A stretch of 64,000 nucleotides of DNA from Lysobacter changpingensis (GTDB taxonomy: Bacteria; Pseudomonadota; Gammaproteobacteria; Xanthomonadales; Xanthomonadaceae). Position 1 is the stretch's first letter. Every line of letters begins with the position of its first letter. The stretch lies in NCBI RefSeq assembly GCF_017308985.1, contig NZ_JADWPE010000008.1, positions 1-64,000 of the forward strand, written 5' to 3'. Under the pieces are notes generated by a model that worked only from the letters and a program-made list of their open reading frames with translations, had not been told where the DNA came from and searched no databases. Made by a program: the position numbers and the translations under genes. This document shows, one piece after another, positions 35,601 to 45,329 of this stretch.

Positions 35601-36095
35601 ATGGCCGACCACGACGAGACCGCCGCCGCGATCCAACCCGCCGACTGGCACGCCCTGCCCGACCGCGCGCGCCTGCCCAGCATGCTCACGCCGATGCTGC
35701 CGCTGGCGATGCCGGGGCTGGTCGGCGGCTTCGTGCTCGCGGGGGTATCGGGACTGTGGTTCGCGCCACCCGTGCTCGGACTGGCCGGCGCGGCGCTCGG
35801 CGCATGGATCGGCCTCAAGCACCATCGCCACACCTTCTGGCGCCTCGACGAAGACGGCCTGGCGGTTCGCCGCGGCCGTCTATGGCAGCGCGAAACGCGC
35901 GTGCCCGCCACGCGCGTGCAGCACCTGGACATCAAGCGCGGACCGCTGCAGCGCCAGCGGAACCTGGCCACACTGATCGTGCACACCGCCGGCACGCGGC
36001 ACAGTTCGGTGAGCGTGCCGCACCTGGACGCCGACGACGCCGAACGCCTGCGCGACCTGCTCGCGCGCCAGATCGACGCCGATGACGACGCCTGA
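35601..36095 (+). CDS. Bacterial PH-domain membrane protein, YdbS-like
   Basis: 164 residues. Two membrane helices ([21 protein letters not shown] and [12 protein letters not shown]) are followed by one bPH_2 domain ([45 protein letters not shown]). Such proteins usually occur beside a longer multi-domain partner, as here: the next gene overlaps it by 14 bases. ATG 35601. Role in membrane or envelope stress has been suggested for related proteins, with no firm function. Confidence 0.85.
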   Translation: MADHDETAAAIQPADWHALPDRARLPSMLTPMLPLAMPGLVGGFVLAGVSGLWFAPPVLGLAGAALGAWIGLKHHRHTFWRLDEDGLAVRRGRLWQRETRVPATRVQHLDIKRGPLQRQRNLATLIVHTAGTRHSSVSVPHLDADDAERLRDLLARQIDADDDA

Positions 36096-37584
36096 GCCCG
36101 GCGGCGTCGAGACCACGCCGGAAGTCCCCGCGCTCGCCGAACGCCGACTGCATCCGATGTCGTGGCTGTTCGTGCTGCTGCAGCAGCTGAAGCAGTTCAT
36201 CCTGCCGCTGCTCGTGCTGGTGTTCGCCGGGCGTGGCGACCGCAACGAGCTGTGGCCGCTGATCGGCGTCGCCGTGCTGGTCGTGCTCTCGCTGTGGCAG
36301 TACTTCACCTATCGCTACGGCGTGGCGGGCGATCGGCTGGTGATCCGCAGCGGCCTGTTCGAACGCAGCCTGCGCGTGATCCCGTTCGCGCGCATCCACA
36401 ACGTCGCGCTGCAACAGTCGGCGCTGCACCGCGTGTTCGGCGTGGCCGAGGTGCGGCTGGAATCGGCGGGCGGCAGCAAGCCCGAAGCGCAGATGCGCGT
36501 GCTCAAGCTCCATGACGCGCTGGCGCTGGAAGCGCTGGTGCGCCATCGCGGCGCGGCGGCGGCGGTCGCGGGCGAGCCCGAAGCCGCCACGCTGCTCGCG
36601 ATGCCGCTGGGCGAAGTGATCCGCCTGGGGCTGGTATCGAACCGCGGGTTGATCGTCGTGGGCGCGGCGTTCGCGGCGGTCGTGCAGATCAGCCAGCGCG
36701 CGGTGCTCGACGTGTTCCGCACGGTCGGCGAATGGCTGTTCGGCTTCGCCGGCGAACACCATTTCGGCCCGATGCAGTACGTCGTGTCCGCGCTCGCCGT
36801 GGTCGTGTTCGCCATCGCGCTGCTGCGCGCGTTCTCGATCCTGTTGGCGCTGTTGCAGTACCACGGTTTCCGGCTGAGCGAGATCGGCCGCCGCCTCACC
36901 GTCGAACGCGGCCTGCTGGCGCGATGGCGCACCAGTGCGTCGCGCCGCCGCATCCAGGCGTGGACCCTGCGCGAAGGCACGCTGCATCGCCTGCTCAAGC
37001 GCCGCAGCCTCGACGTCGACACCGCCGTCGCCGAGGAGCAGCAGCAACAGCGCGCCCTGCGCGAGCTCGCGCCGATCGCCACGCCCGCCGCGTGCGATGC
37101 GCTGATCGAACACCTGCTGCCGCGCGCCGGCTGGACGCAGCTCGACTGGCGCGCGTTGCCGGCATCGAACTGGTGGCGGCTGGTGCTGCCGACGCTGCCG
37201 GTCGTCGCCGCCGTCGCCATCGCCGCGAGCTGGCGTTTCGGCGCGTGGGGCCTGCTCGTGCTGGCGTGGCTGCCGTGGGCGGCGTTCGTCGCACATCGGC
37301 GCGCGCATCGCATGGCGTACGCGGCGAATCCGGAACTGATCGCCGTGCGCGAAGGCTGGTGGACGCGCCACTGGCGTTTCGCCGAACTCGACAAGCTGCA
37401 GGCGCTGCAACTCACGCGCTCGCCGCTGGATCGCCGCTGCGGCACCGCGACGCTGCACCTGGACACCGCCGGTAGCGGCGCGCTCTCGCCGCCGCTGCGC
37501 GTGCGTTTCCTGCCATACGATGAAGCGCTGGCGCTCTACGCGTCGCTCTCGCGCACGTTGGCGCGACGGCCGTTGCGCTGGTGA
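36082..37584 (+). CDS. Large bacterial PH-domain membrane protein, YdbT-like
   Basis: 500 residues. Three bPH_2-type segments (IRSGLFERSLRVIPFARIHNV, VERGLLARWRTSASRRRIQAW and REGWWTRHWRFAELDKLQAL) alternate with pairs of membrane helices. This is the usual partner of the YdbS-like protein. The start overlaps the preceding gene by 14 bases, indicating translational coupling. It is convergent with the glycerophosphotransferase-like gene, five bases apart. Confidence 0.87.
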   Translation: MTTPEPGGVETTPEVPALAERRLHPMSWLFVLLQQLKQFILPLLVLVFAGRGDRNELWPLIGVAVLVVLSLWQYFTYRYGVAGDRLVIRSGLFERSLRVIPFARIHNVALQQSALHRVFGVAEVRLESAGGSKPEAQMRVLKLHDALALEALVRHRGAAAAVAGEPEAATLLAMPLGEVIRLGLVSNRGLIVVGAAFAAVVQISQRAVLDVFRTVGEWLFGFAGEHHFGPMQYVVSALAVVVFAIALLRAFSILLALLQYHGFRLSEIGRRLTVERGLLARWRTSASRRRIQAWTLREGTLHRLLKRRSLDVDTAVAEEQQQQRALRELAPIATPAACDALIEHLLPRAGWTQLDWRALPASNWWRLVLPTLPVVAAVAIAASWRFGAWGLLVLAWLPWAAFVAHRRAHRMAYAANPELIAVREGWWTRHWRFAELDKLQALQLTRSPLDRRCGTATLHLDTAGSGALSPPLRVRFLPYDEALALYASLSRTLARRPLRW

Positions 37585-37588
37585 CGCC

Positions 37589-38644
37589 TCAGCCAGCCGG
37601 GCCCCAGTAGCCCAGTTCGCGACGGATCTGCCATCCGCGCAACCACGACGACAGCGGCTTGCGACGCAGCCGGCCCAGATCGCCGCGCAGCAGCGATTGC
37701 GTCGCCGCGATCACGCGCTCGGACGAATGCCCGTCGCGATACGGATGGATCGCATCGCCATACGCCGCCAACGCGGTCTTCAGGGCATCGTCCGGCGCGA
37801 GCGCGCGCGCGAGCATCTCCGGCAATCGCGCCGCATCGTCGAAATCCAGCATGTGCGGCTTCGGCGTGCGGTTGCGGAACGTCACCACCGGCTTGCGCTG
37901 AACGACGAACTCGGACACGACGGAGGTCGTATCGGCCAGCAGCACGTCGGCGGCGCGCTGCGCGGTGACGAGCTGTTCGGTCTCGAAGAACGCGGCGTTC
38001 GGGCCGGCCAGCGCGCGGTAACGCTCGAACAGCTCCGGCGCGCACTTGGGATGCAGCGTGAGCAGCCAGTAGCGATCGCCACGCGCGACCTCCGCGGCGA
38101 TGGCGTCGAACAGGTGCGGCGCGGCGCTCAGGCGTTCGGTGAAGGTCGAGGCGAACATCACCACGGGCCGGTCGCCGGCGGGCGCGCGCATCGCCGCGGC
38201 GGCGCCCGCGTCGTCGCGGAACAGCGGATCGAGCTTGGGCCAGCCAGTTTCGACCACGGCGAAATGGCCGGCCTGCGCGGCCAGGGCCTGGAACGGCGCG
38301 GTCGTGGCCGGGCCCTGCGTGCAGTACAGGTCGAACAGCCCGCGCACGCGGAAATGCCCGCGTTCGTCGGAGCGCTTCTCCACGTTGAAGCCGTGGAAGA
38401 GCTGGACCTTCGCACCGGAAACGAAGGTGGGCACCCAGTTCGCCGCGCTGAACACGGCGACCGGTTCCAGCGCGACCGCCTCGCGCAGGCCTATCATGCG
38501 CACCGGCGACGGCAGCGCGGCTCCCGCGGCGCCGTCGACGAACCAGGCGTGAACGCCGTATCCCGCGGCTTGCAGCGCCTGCGCCAGCGGTTGCAGGATG
38601 GGCAGCGCGTACCGCTCGCTCGCGAACAACAGGGTGTCGGCCAT
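37589..38644 (-). CDS. CDP-glycerol glycerophosphotransferase-like protein
   Basis: 351 residues, GT-B-like pattern. VQLFHGFNVEKRSD and LLADTTSVVSEFVVQRKPVVTFRN match blocks of the CDP-glycerol:glycerophosphotransferase family, in which the first block carries the general-base His and the second binds the nucleotide. FASTFTERLSAAPHLFDAI and LLTLHPKCAPELF also fit. In Gram-negatives such enzymes decorate LPS or capsule. ATG 38644 has AGGA upstream. Its 5' end overlaps the divergent glycosyltransferase gene, so no separate promoters fit between them. Confidence 0.82.
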   Translation of the reverse strand: MADTLLFASERYALPILQPLAQALQAAGYGVHAWFVDGAAGAALPSPVRMIGLREAVALEPVAVFSAANWVPTFVSGAKVQLFHGFNVEKRSDERGHFRVRGLFDLYCTQGPATTAPFQALAAQAGHFAVVETGWPKLDPLFRDDAGAAAAMRAPAGDRPVVMFASTFTERLSAAPHLFDAIAAEVARGDRYWLLTLHPKCAPELFERYRALAGPNAAFFETEQLVTAQRAADVLLADTTSVVSEFVVQRKPVVTFRNRTPKPHMLDFDDAARLPEMLARALAPDDALKTALAAYGDAIHPYRDGHSSERVIAATQSLLRGDLGRLRRKPLSSWLRGWQIRRELGYWGPAG

Positions 38645-39482
38645 CAACGCTTCCTCGGATCCATCGCTGCAGGGCTCACCGGCGACCGCGCCACGCGCGG
38701 GCGGCGGCACGCCCCTGTCGGCCTGCATTATCGCGTTCAACGAAGCCGACCGCATCGCCGACTGCATCGCCTCGCTCGCCTTCTGCGACGAGGTGGTGGT
38801 GGTCGATTCGCATTCCACCGACGCCACCGCACGGATCGCCGCGGAGCTGGGCGCACGCGTGATCCAGCGTCCGTTCGATGGTTTCCGCAGCCAGAAGCAG
38901 TTCGCCGTCGAACAGGCCGCGCACGACTGGGTGCTGTGCCTGGACGCGGACGAACGCGTCGGCGACGCACTGCGCACCGCGATCGAAGCCGAACGCGCGC
39001 GCGGTTTCGAAGGCGCGGCGGGATACCGTTTCGCGCGGCTGAGCGAGTACTTCGGCAAGTTCCTGCGCCACGGCAACGCGTATCCCGATCGCGTGCTGCG
39101 TCTGTTCGACCGCCGCCGCGGCGGCTGGCGCGGCAAGCGCGAGGTGCATGAGGCGGCCAGCGTCGACGGACCCGTGCGCACGCTCGCCGGCGACCTCGTC
39201 CATCATCCGTACCGCTCGCTCGAAGCGCAGTTGCAGAAGACGCAGCGCTACGCGCGGATGATGGCCGAGCACGACTTCGCGCGCGGAAAGCGCGCGACGC
39301 TGGGCAGGCTGATCCTCTCGCCGGCGTGGCGTTTCTGGCGCGGATACCTGCTGCGTGGCGGTTTCCTCGACGGCTGGCACGGTCTCGTCTACGCCTACGT
39401 TCGCGCCAACTACGTGCGGCAGAAAACCATCATGTTGTGGCTGTTGCAGAACGGCCGTCCGATCAACGATCCAAAGCCATGA
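38634..39482 (+). CDS. Glycosyltransferase family 2, LPS core type
   Basis: About 282 residues. The GT-A fold start LSACIIAFNEADRIADCIASL, the VVVDSHSTDATARIA motif and the DWVLCLDADERV (DxD) motif are clear. The C-terminal half (HPYRSLEAQLQKTQRYARMMA and GWHGLVYAYVRANYVRQK) matches WaaE/KdtX-like core glucosyltransferases. The start is uncertain: GTG 38634 (10-base overlap with the divergent gene) or ATG 38598 (47-base overlap). Its stop overlaps the next gene as ATGA. Confidence 0.88.
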   Translation: MSAINASSDPSLQGSPATAPRAGGGTPLSACIIAFNEADRIADCIASLAFCDEVVVVDSHSTDATARIAAELGARVIQRPFDGFRSQKQFAVEQAAHDWVLCLDADERVGDALRTAIEAERARGFEGAAGYRFARLSEYFGKFLRHGNAYPDRVLRLFDRRRGGWRGKREVHEAASVDGPVRTLAGDLVHHPYRSLEAQLQKTQRYARMMAEHDFARGKRATLGRLILSPAWRFWRGYLLRGGFLDGWHGLVYAYVRANYVRQKTIMLWLLQNGRPINDPKP

Positions 39483-40342
39483 ACACCTCGAAGAACCCAC
39501 GCGTCAGCGTCGTCATCTCCACCTACAACTGGCCGCAGGCGCTGGAACTCGCGCTGGAAGCGCTGGCGCGCCAGACCGTGCTGCCGCACGAGGTGATCGT
39601 CGCCGACGACGGCTCGCGCGAGGACACGCGCGCGATGCTCGAGCGCCTTGCGCGCGACTACCCCGTGCCGCTGCGGCACAGCTGGATCGAGGACAAGGGT
39701 TTCCGCCTCGCGCTCGCGCGCAATCGCGCCATCGCCGCGACGACAGGCGACTACGTGCTGATCCTCGACGGGGACATGGTGCCGCATCCGAAGTTCGTCG
39801 AAGACCAGATGCGTGCCGCGCAACGCGGCAGCTTCGTACAGGGCATGCGCGTGCTCACCGACGAAACCGGTCGCGACCGCCTGCTCTCGCGCGAGGTCCA
39901 GCAACTGGGTTTCTTCGACCGCGGCCTGACGCGGCGCCGGCACACGCTGCGCATTCCCGCGCTGGCGGCGTTGTCGCTGCGGGTGACGCGCAACCAGAAG
40001 ACCAGTTCGATCAAGGGTTGCAGCCAGGCGTGGTGGCGCGACGATCTGGTCGCGTTGAACGGCTTCGACGAACGCTTCGAAGGCTGGGGCCGCGAGGACA
40101 AGGACTTGGCCGTGCGCGCGTTCCACCATGGGTTGATGCGGCGGATGCTGCGCTTCGGCGGCCTGGCCACGCACCTGTACCACCGCGAACGCCACGAAGA
40201 GGGCGCGAGCCCGAACGACCCGCTGCTCGCCGACACGAAGGCGACGAAGCGCGTGCGCAGTCCGCTGGGGCTGGACCGGCATCTGGCGGAGTTCGCGCGC
40301 GAGCCGTTGCCGGATTTGCGCGAGGGTGTGCGTGGGGTGTGA
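39479..40342 (+). CDS. Glycosyltransferase family 2 with C-terminal galactosyltransferase-like region
   Basis: 287 residues. VSVVISTYNWPQALELALEAL, VIVADDGSREDTRAML and YVLILDGDMVPHPKFVEDQ (DxD equivalent) define the GT-A domain. The later block LNGFDERFEGWGREDKDLAVRA matches the glycosyltransferase_7C region. Probably adds a sugar to LPS core or another surface glycan. Coupled to the preceding glycosyltransferase by ATGA overlap. Confidence 0.9.
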   Translation: MNTSKNPRVSVVISTYNWPQALELALEALARQTVLPHEVIVADDGSREDTRAMLERLARDYPVPLRHSWIEDKGFRLALARNRAIAATTGDYVLILDGDMVPHPKFVEDQMRAAQRGSFVQGMRVLTDETGRDRLLSREVQQLGFFDRGLTRRRHTLRIPALAALSLRVTRNQKTSSIKGCSQAWWRDDLVALNGFDERFEGWGREDKDLAVRAFHHGLMRRMLRFGGLATHLYHRERHEEGASPNDPLLADTKATKRVRSPLGLDRHLAEFAREPLPDLREGVRGV

Positions 40343-40405
40343 CGTTCCCTGCTGATTTCCGGTAATCGGGCCGCCCGCCGCTTCGGTCAGCGGTTGCCGT
40401 TGTAG

Positions 40406-40472
40406 CCCGGGTAAGCGAAGCGCACCCGGGGCGCGGTCCCTCTCCAACCCGGGTGCGCTTCGCTTGCCCGGG
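40406..40472. repeat. Long CCCGGG hairpin (REP-like)
   Basis: Two 25-base arms differ at one position and are separated by 17 bases. Each arm begins and ends with CCCGGG and contains GCGCTTCGC or its complement. It lies between convergent genes, where it may act as an RNA-stabilising or terminating hairpin. A shorter relative is at 22445. Confidence 0.8.
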
Positions 40473-40491
40473 TTAAAGAGCGATCGCTTCG

Positions 40492-42165
40492 TCAGCGGCA
40501 CCCTGCCGTCGCAGCGCCCGGCACCAGCGTCCACCCGCGACGGTTCGCATTCCCCAGATGCTGCGTCAGCGAGGCGTCGATGCACGCCGCCAGCGCCACG
40601 TCCTGCACCAGCAGCCAGCGCGTCGCCGGCGCCTCGCGCTGCCATGCCAGGCCGCGCCGCATCTGCTCGTCGAAATCCACCTTGAAGCCGAATTCCGCGA
40701 CGCGGCGATCGGCCATCAGCAGGTTCTGCTCGCGCCACGCGACCAGGCCCAGCTCCGCATCCGGGCCGATGCGGCGACCGACCTCCGTCATCAGGCCGCG
40801 CGCCGACGAGGAATCGTTGAGCAGCGGCGCGATCATCAGGCCGAACGCCACCCACAGCCCCGACAGCAGCGCGATCATCCCCGCGAACGGACGGCGCCGG
40901 CCGGCCCACAGCAGGCACAGCACGCCCCACACGCCGATCGCGGTGATGCACATCGCCAAAGCGGCGGATTCGAGCTGGAGCCCACGTTCCTCGACGAACC
41001 GCCGCTCGAAGCCCGGATCGCCGAACCACGTCGCCAGCCCGCCCAGCAGCAGCGCGATCGCGAACACGACGGTGAAGCCGAACGCGGTGCGGCGCACGCC
41101 GCGCTTGCGCATCAGTCCCGGCAGCAGCGGGCCGAGCGCCAGCGCCATCATCGGCAGCGCGGGCAGGATGTACATGTCGCGCTTGCCGGCCGGAATGCTG
41201 AAGAACACGATCACCAGCACCCACCATGCCAGCGGCAGCAGGTAACGCGGATCGCGCCGGCGCAGGCGGCGGCGCCACGCGGGGATAGCCCACGGTAGCG
41301 CGAGCACCGTCGGCAGCCACATCGTCGCCATCACTTCGAGGAAGTACCACGCCGGCTGGCCGTGATCCCACGAGGCGCCGTAACGCTTCGCGGTCTGGCG
41401 CACGAGGATGTCGTCGACGTAGGCGCGGTACTCCGGCCCCGCGTTGCCCATGGCGGCGATCAGCATCGGCACCAGCCACACGCATGCGGCGAGCACGAAG
41501 GCGAGCGGACCGAGCCAGAACTTCGGATTTCGCACGTGCACCTTCACGTTCCAGCCGCGCAGCGAGGCGATGCCCGCCGGAACCAGCATCAGCAACGCGA
41601 GGATGCCCACGCCCTTGCTGATGACGCCCATCGCCGCCGCGGCCCAGCCGAGCATCCACATCGGCCAGTCCGGCCCGCGGTTGCGCGCGACCTGCAGCAC
41701 GTGGCGCAGCAGGCCGTAATTGCCGAGCGTGATCCAGAACACCACCAGCGGATCGATCTGCGCCTTCTTCGACTGCCAGGTGAACTGCAGCGCGAACAGC
41801 AGCGCGTAGCCGGCGTAGATGCCGACGCGACGCGTCCACAACCGCGAGCCCAGGTCGACCACGCACCACAGCGTGCCCAGCGCCGCGAGCAGCGACGGCA
41901 GCAGGAAGGCCACGCGCCAGTTGCCGAAGATCGTGTACGCGATCGCCTGCAACCACATGAAGACCGGCGGCTTGTCCGAATACAGCTCGTGCCCGCGATG
42001 CGGGAACAGCCAGTCGCCGCTTTCGACCATCTGCCTGGCGACGAGGGTGAAGCGCGGCTCGTCGGCCGGCCACGGATCGCGCAGGCCCAGGCCGGCGCCG
42101 AGCACCAGCAGGGCGATGATCCAGAACAGCCAGGTGTCGCGGGAGCGGGCGGTGGTCGGCAGCAT
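40492..42165 (-). CDS. PMT/ArnT-family membrane glycosyltransferase
   Basis: 557 residues with about twelve membrane helices. LRDPWPADEPRFTLVARQMVESGDWLFP is the signature of lipid-phosphosugar-using GT-C enzymes of the ArnT/PMT group, with the DEPRF acidic motif in the first periplasmic loop. HELYSDKPPVFMWLQ follows. It transfers a sugar from an undecaprenyl or dolichyl-like carrier to a periplasmic acceptor, perhaps lipid A or a protein. Specificity unknown. ATG 42165; monocistronic, downstream of rsmB on the same strand. Confidence 0.87.
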   Translation of the reverse strand: MLPTTARSRDTWLFWIIALLVLGAGLGLRDPWPADEPRFTLVARQMVESGDWLFPHRGHELYSDKPPVFMWLQAIAYTIFGNWRVAFLLPSLLAALGTLWCVVDLGSRLWTRRVGIYAGYALLFALQFTWQSKKAQIDPLVVFWITLGNYGLLRHVLQVARNRGPDWPMWMLGWAAAAMGVISKGVGILALLMLVPAGIASLRGWNVKVHVRNPKFWLGPLAFVLAACVWLVPMLIAAMGNAGPEYRAYVDDILVRQTAKRYGASWDHGQPAWYFLEVMATMWLPTVLALPWAIPAWRRRLRRRDPRYLLPLAWWVLVIVFFSIPAGKRDMYILPALPMMALALGPLLPGLMRKRGVRRTAFGFTVVFAIALLLGGLATWFGDPGFERRFVEERGLQLESAALAMCITAIGVWGVLCLLWAGRRRPFAGMIALLSGLWVAFGLMIAPLLNDSSSARGLMTEVGRRIGPDAELGLVAWREQNLLMADRRVAEFGFKVDFDEQMRRGLAWQREAPATRWLLVQDVALAACIDASLTQHLGNANRRGWTLVPGAATAGCR

Positions 42166-42257
42166 GCGCGGATTCTATCCGCGCGATGTGGTCGTAACGT
42201 CGGAACGATCCGGGGCGGCGCAGGCCGTGCGCCAGGCCGCCGGGTGTCGCGCGTTCG

Positions 42258-43577
42258 TTACGCCGGCCGCTTGCGCAGCCGCGCGTAGTAGAAGCCGTCG
42301 AACCCGCCCTCGCCCGGTAGCCGCTGCCGCCCGGCACCGGCGACGCGGCCGAAGCGCTCGTCCAGCGGTTCGGCCACGGCATCCGGGGTGCGCGCGAGGA
42401 ACGCCTCGACCTGCGCCTCGTTCTCGGCCTTCAGGATCGAACACGTCGCGTACAGCAGCACGGCACCGGGCGCGACCGTGGTCCACAGCGCATCGAGCAG
42501 GCGCGCCTGGGTCGCGGTGAGCGAATCGAGATCGGACTCGCGCCGATGCTGCAGCACGTCCGGTTGGCGTCGCACGATGCCCGTCGCCGAACACGGCGCG
42601 TCGAGCAGCACCGCATCGAACGGCACCCCGTCCCACCACGCCGCCGTCTGCGCCGCATCGACCGCGGCAAGCTGGATGCTGCCGCCGAGCTTCAGACGCG
42701 ACAGGTTCTCGCGCACGCGATCGAGCCGCTGCGCGTCGATGTCGATGGCGCTCAGGCGCACGGTCGCATCGCGTTCGAGCACGTGCGCGGCCTTGCCGCC
42801 GGGCGCGACGCAGGCGTCGAGCACGCGCGCGCCGGCCGCGGGCGAGAGCGCGTCGACGACCAGCTGCGCGGAAGCGTCCTGCACCGACGCCTCGCCCTCG
42901 GCGAAGCCCGGCAATGCGGCGACGGCGACGGGCGTGTCGAGGCGCACCGCATCGCCGGCGGCGTCGTCGAGCCGCGCGGCGATGCCGGCATCGTGCAGGC
43001 GTTGCAGGTACTGCGCGGGCGTGGTGCGACGACGGTTGACGCGCAGCCACATCGGCGGCTCGGCGACGCTGGCGTCGAGGATCGCGGCTTCGTCCTGCGG
43101 CCAGTCGGCGGCGATGCGGTCGCGAAGCCATTTCGGCCAGTGCGCGTGCGCCTCGATCTGCGCAATGCCTTCGCGCTGGGCGCGTCGCAACAGGGCGTTG
43201 ACCATGCCGGCCTGGTGCGTGCGGCCGATCGCGCGCGCCGCATCGACCGTGGACGCGAGCGCCGCGTGCGCCGGCAACTTCAGCGGATCCAGCTGCGCGA
43301 GCCCGGCGAACAGCAGCGCCTTGAGTTCGCCGTCGCGGTATCCCAGTGGCTTGCTCATCCATGCCGACAGCGCCGCTTCGAAGCGCGCGGGCTGGCGCAG
43401 CACGGCGAAGCAGATCGCTTCCACCAGCGCGCGGTCGCGCGGATCGGGCAATGCCGGCAGCGCCTGCGCGAGTTCGGCCTTGAGCGAACGGCCGCGATGC
43501 AGCACCGCGTCGAGCACGCGCGCGGCGATCACGCGGGTCTGCACGCCGGGCGGCAGCTTGCGGGGGGCGGGTTTCAT
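42258..43577 (-). CDS. rsmB: 16S rRNA m5C967 methyltransferase
   Basis: 439 residues. The N-terminal NusB-like RNA-binding domain ([24 protein letters not shown]) is followed by a SAM methyltransferase domain. [15 protein letters not shown] is the SAM-binding motif [17 protein letters not shown] carries the PC motif and [12 protein letters not shown] the catalytic TCS Cys. Start overlaps fmt stop (ATGA), the classic fmt-rsmB order. Confidence 0.95.
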   Translation of the reverse strand: MKPAPRKLPPGVQTRVIAARVLDAVLHRGRSLKAELAQALPALPDPRDRALVEAICFAVLRQPARFEAALSAWMSKPLGYRDGELKALLFAGLAQLDPLKLPAHAALASTVDAARAIGRTHQAGMVNALLRRAQREGIAQIEAHAHWPKWLRDRIAADWPQDEAAILDASVAEPPMWLRVNRRRTTPAQYLQRLHDAGIAARLDDAAGDAVRLDTPVAVAALPGFAEGEASVQDASAQLVVDALSPAAGARVLDACVAPGGKAAHVLERDATVRLSAIDIDAQRLDRVRENLSRLKLGGSIQLAAVDAAQTAAWWDGVPFDAVLLDAPCSATGIVRRQPDVLQHRRESDLDSLTATQARLLDALWTTVAPGAVLLYATCSILKAENEAQVEAFLARTPDAVAEPLDERFGRVAGAGRQRLPGEGGFDGFYYARLRKRPA

Positions 43578-44497
43578 CGGTCGGCGACCAGATCGCGGCG
43601 GCCGTTGAGGTAATCGGCGGCGGTGATCGCCTTGCCGCCTTCGCGCTGGAGCACGCGGATGCGCAGCACGCCGGCACCGCAGGCGACATCCAGGCCGTCG
43701 CGCGAGGCACGCAGCAGCGTGCCCGGTTCGGCGCCATGCGCTTCGTCCAGCGCGATCGCGCCGTGCAGGCGCAGGCGTTCGCCGGCGACGCTGGCTTCGG
43801 CCATCGGCCACGGATTGAACGCGCGCACCTTGTTCGCCAGCGCATGCGCGGGCTGCGACCAGTCGAGCCGCGCCTCGCTCTTGTCGAGCTTGTGCGCGTA
43901 GGTGACGCCGTCTTCCGGCTGCACCTGCGGAACGGGATGGATGTCGGCGCGCAGCAGCCCGAGGCCGTCGCTCAGCACCTGCGCACCGAGCGCGGACAGC
44001 CGGTCGTGCAGCTGCCCGCCGGTTTCCTGTTCGCCGATGTCGATGGCCTGCGAGAGCAGCACCGGGCCGGTGTCCAGGCCTTTTTCCATCTGCATCAGGC
44101 ACACGCCGGTGCGCGCGTCGCCGGCTTCGATGGCGCGCTGGATCGGCGCCGCGCCGCGCCAGCGCGGCAGCAGCGAGGCGTGCACGTTCCAGCAGCCGTA
44201 CGTGGGAATGTCGAGCACCGACTGCGGCAGAATCAGGCCGTAGGCGACGACGATCATCAGGTCGGGCTGCAGCGCGCGCAGCGCCTCCTTCGACGCGGCG
44301 GACCTGAAGTTCTCCGGCTGCAACACCGGGATGCCGCGCAGCAGCGCCTCGCGCTTCACCGGCGAGGGCGTGAGTTCGCGACCGCGGCCGGCGGGGCGAT
44401 CTGGCTGCGTGTAGACGGCGACGACTTCGCCCTTCTGCGCGGCGGCGCGCAGGCAGGGAACGGCGAAATCGGGGGTTCCGGCGAAAACGAGTCTCAT
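43574..44497 (-). CDS. fmt: Methionyl-tRNA formyltransferase
   Basis: 307 residues. Formylates Met on initiator tRNA using 10-formyl-THF. [16 protein letters not shown] start, [20 protein letters not shown] (formyl-THF binding, catalytic Asn and His) and the C-terminal OB-like domain are all present. It follows def on the same strand after a probable terminator and overlaps rsmB by four bases. Confidence 0.97.
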   Translation of the reverse strand: MRLVFAGTPDFAVPCLRAAAQKGEVVAVYTQPDRPAGRGRELTPSPVKREALLRGIPVLQPENFRSAASKEALRALQPDLMIVVAYGLILPQSVLDIPTYGCWNVHASLLPRWRGAAPIQRAIEAGDARTGVCLMQMEKGLDTGPVLLSQAIDIGEQETGGQLHDRLSALGAQVLSDGLGLLRADIHPVPQVQPEDGVTYAHKLDKSEARLDWSQPAHALANKVRAFNPWPMAEASVAGERLRLHGAIALDEAHGAEPGTLLRASRDGLDVACGAGVLRIRVLQREGGKAITAADYLNGRRDLVADR

Positions 44498-44545
44498 GGT
44501 CGCGGTGCGGTGCCTGCGAAGTGGCCGTGCCACGTGGAAAACGAA

Positions 44546-44567
44546 GAACGCGGGTCGCCCCGCGTTC
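44546..44567 (-). terminator. Terminator of def
   Basis: GAACGCGGG and CCCGCGTTC form a perfect 9-bp stem with a 4-base loop. On the minus strand it is followed by TTCGTTTTCC. It suggests fmt-rsmB also has its own promoter. Confidence 0.65.
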
Positions 44568-44610
44568 GTGTCGTGCGTGGCGCCGGCGCGACGGCCGGCG
44601 CGACGATCGC

Positions 44611-45126
44611 TCAGGCCGCGGCCTGGCGGCGCTGCTTGGCGAGCTTCTTGCGCACCATCTCGCGCTTGAGCGGCGAGAGGTAATCGACGAACAGCTTGCC
44701 GGCCAGATGATCCATCTCGTGCTGGATGCACACCGCCAGCAGGCCGTCGACGTCCAGCTCGCATTCCTTGCCGGTGCGGTCGAGGTACTTCACGGTGATG
44801 CGGTTGGCGCGGGTGACGTCGGCGAAGATGCCCGGCACCGACAGGCAGCCTTCCTGGTACACCTGCTCGCCATCGCGCGCGACGATCTCCGGATTGATGA
44901 AGACCATCGGCTGGTCCTTCTCCTCGCTCACGTCGATGACCATGAAACGCTGGTGCACGTCGACCTGGCTGGCGGCCAGCCCGATGCCCGGCGCTTCGTA
45001 CATGGTCTCGAACATGTCGTCGATCAGCGCCTGGAACTGCGCGTCGGCGATATGCGCGGGATCGACCTTGGCGGCGACGGTGCGCAGGCGCGGATCGGGG
45101 AATTCGAGGATGGGAAGCAGGGCCAT
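44611..45126 (-). CDS. def: Peptide deformylase
   Basis: 171 residues, usual length. Removes the formyl group from nascent proteins. All three motifs are intact: GIGLAASQ (motif 1), EGCLSVPG with the metal Cys (motif 2) and QHEMDHLAG with two metal His and catalytic Glu (motif 3). It is divergent from the LysM gene. Confidence 0.97.
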   Translation of the reverse strand: MALLPILEFPDPRLRTVAAKVDPAHIADAQFQALIDDMFETMYEAPGIGLAASQVDVHQRFMVIDVSEEKDQPMVFINPEIVARDGEQVYQEGCLSVPGIFADVTRANRITVKYLDRTGKECELDVDGLLAVCIQHEMDHLAGKLFVDYLSPLKREMVRKKLAKQRRQAAA

Positions 45127-45200
45127 GGCGTCGAAATGGGGGCGTGTGTCACAACCGCAAGAAGTAGCGTGATTGTAACCCCGTTATGGCGGTCCGACGC

Positions 45201-45231
45201 TTGCAACCGTGCGGTTCTTCTGGGCTATAGT
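45201..45231 (+). promoter_or_regulatory. Sigma-70-type promoter for the LysM gene
   Basis: TTGCAA at 45201-45206 and CTATAGT at 45225-45231 are spaced 18-19 bases. The start codon is about 100 bases downstream, so a long leader is expected. Confidence 0.5.
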
Positions 45232-45329
45232 GCCGCGGTGCCCCGCCTTCACGGCGTGTATTTTGGGGAAGCTGCCCGAGGCAGCGGGGCCGGAACAGTA
45301 CGTTCAGGGGCGGTAAGGGGAATTGCCAG

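Noticed and set aside
39410-42382. 990-codon minus-strand open frame
   Set aside because: Antisense to a glycosyltransferase and out of frame with the PMT-family gene; low-complexity translation typical of GC-rich shadows.
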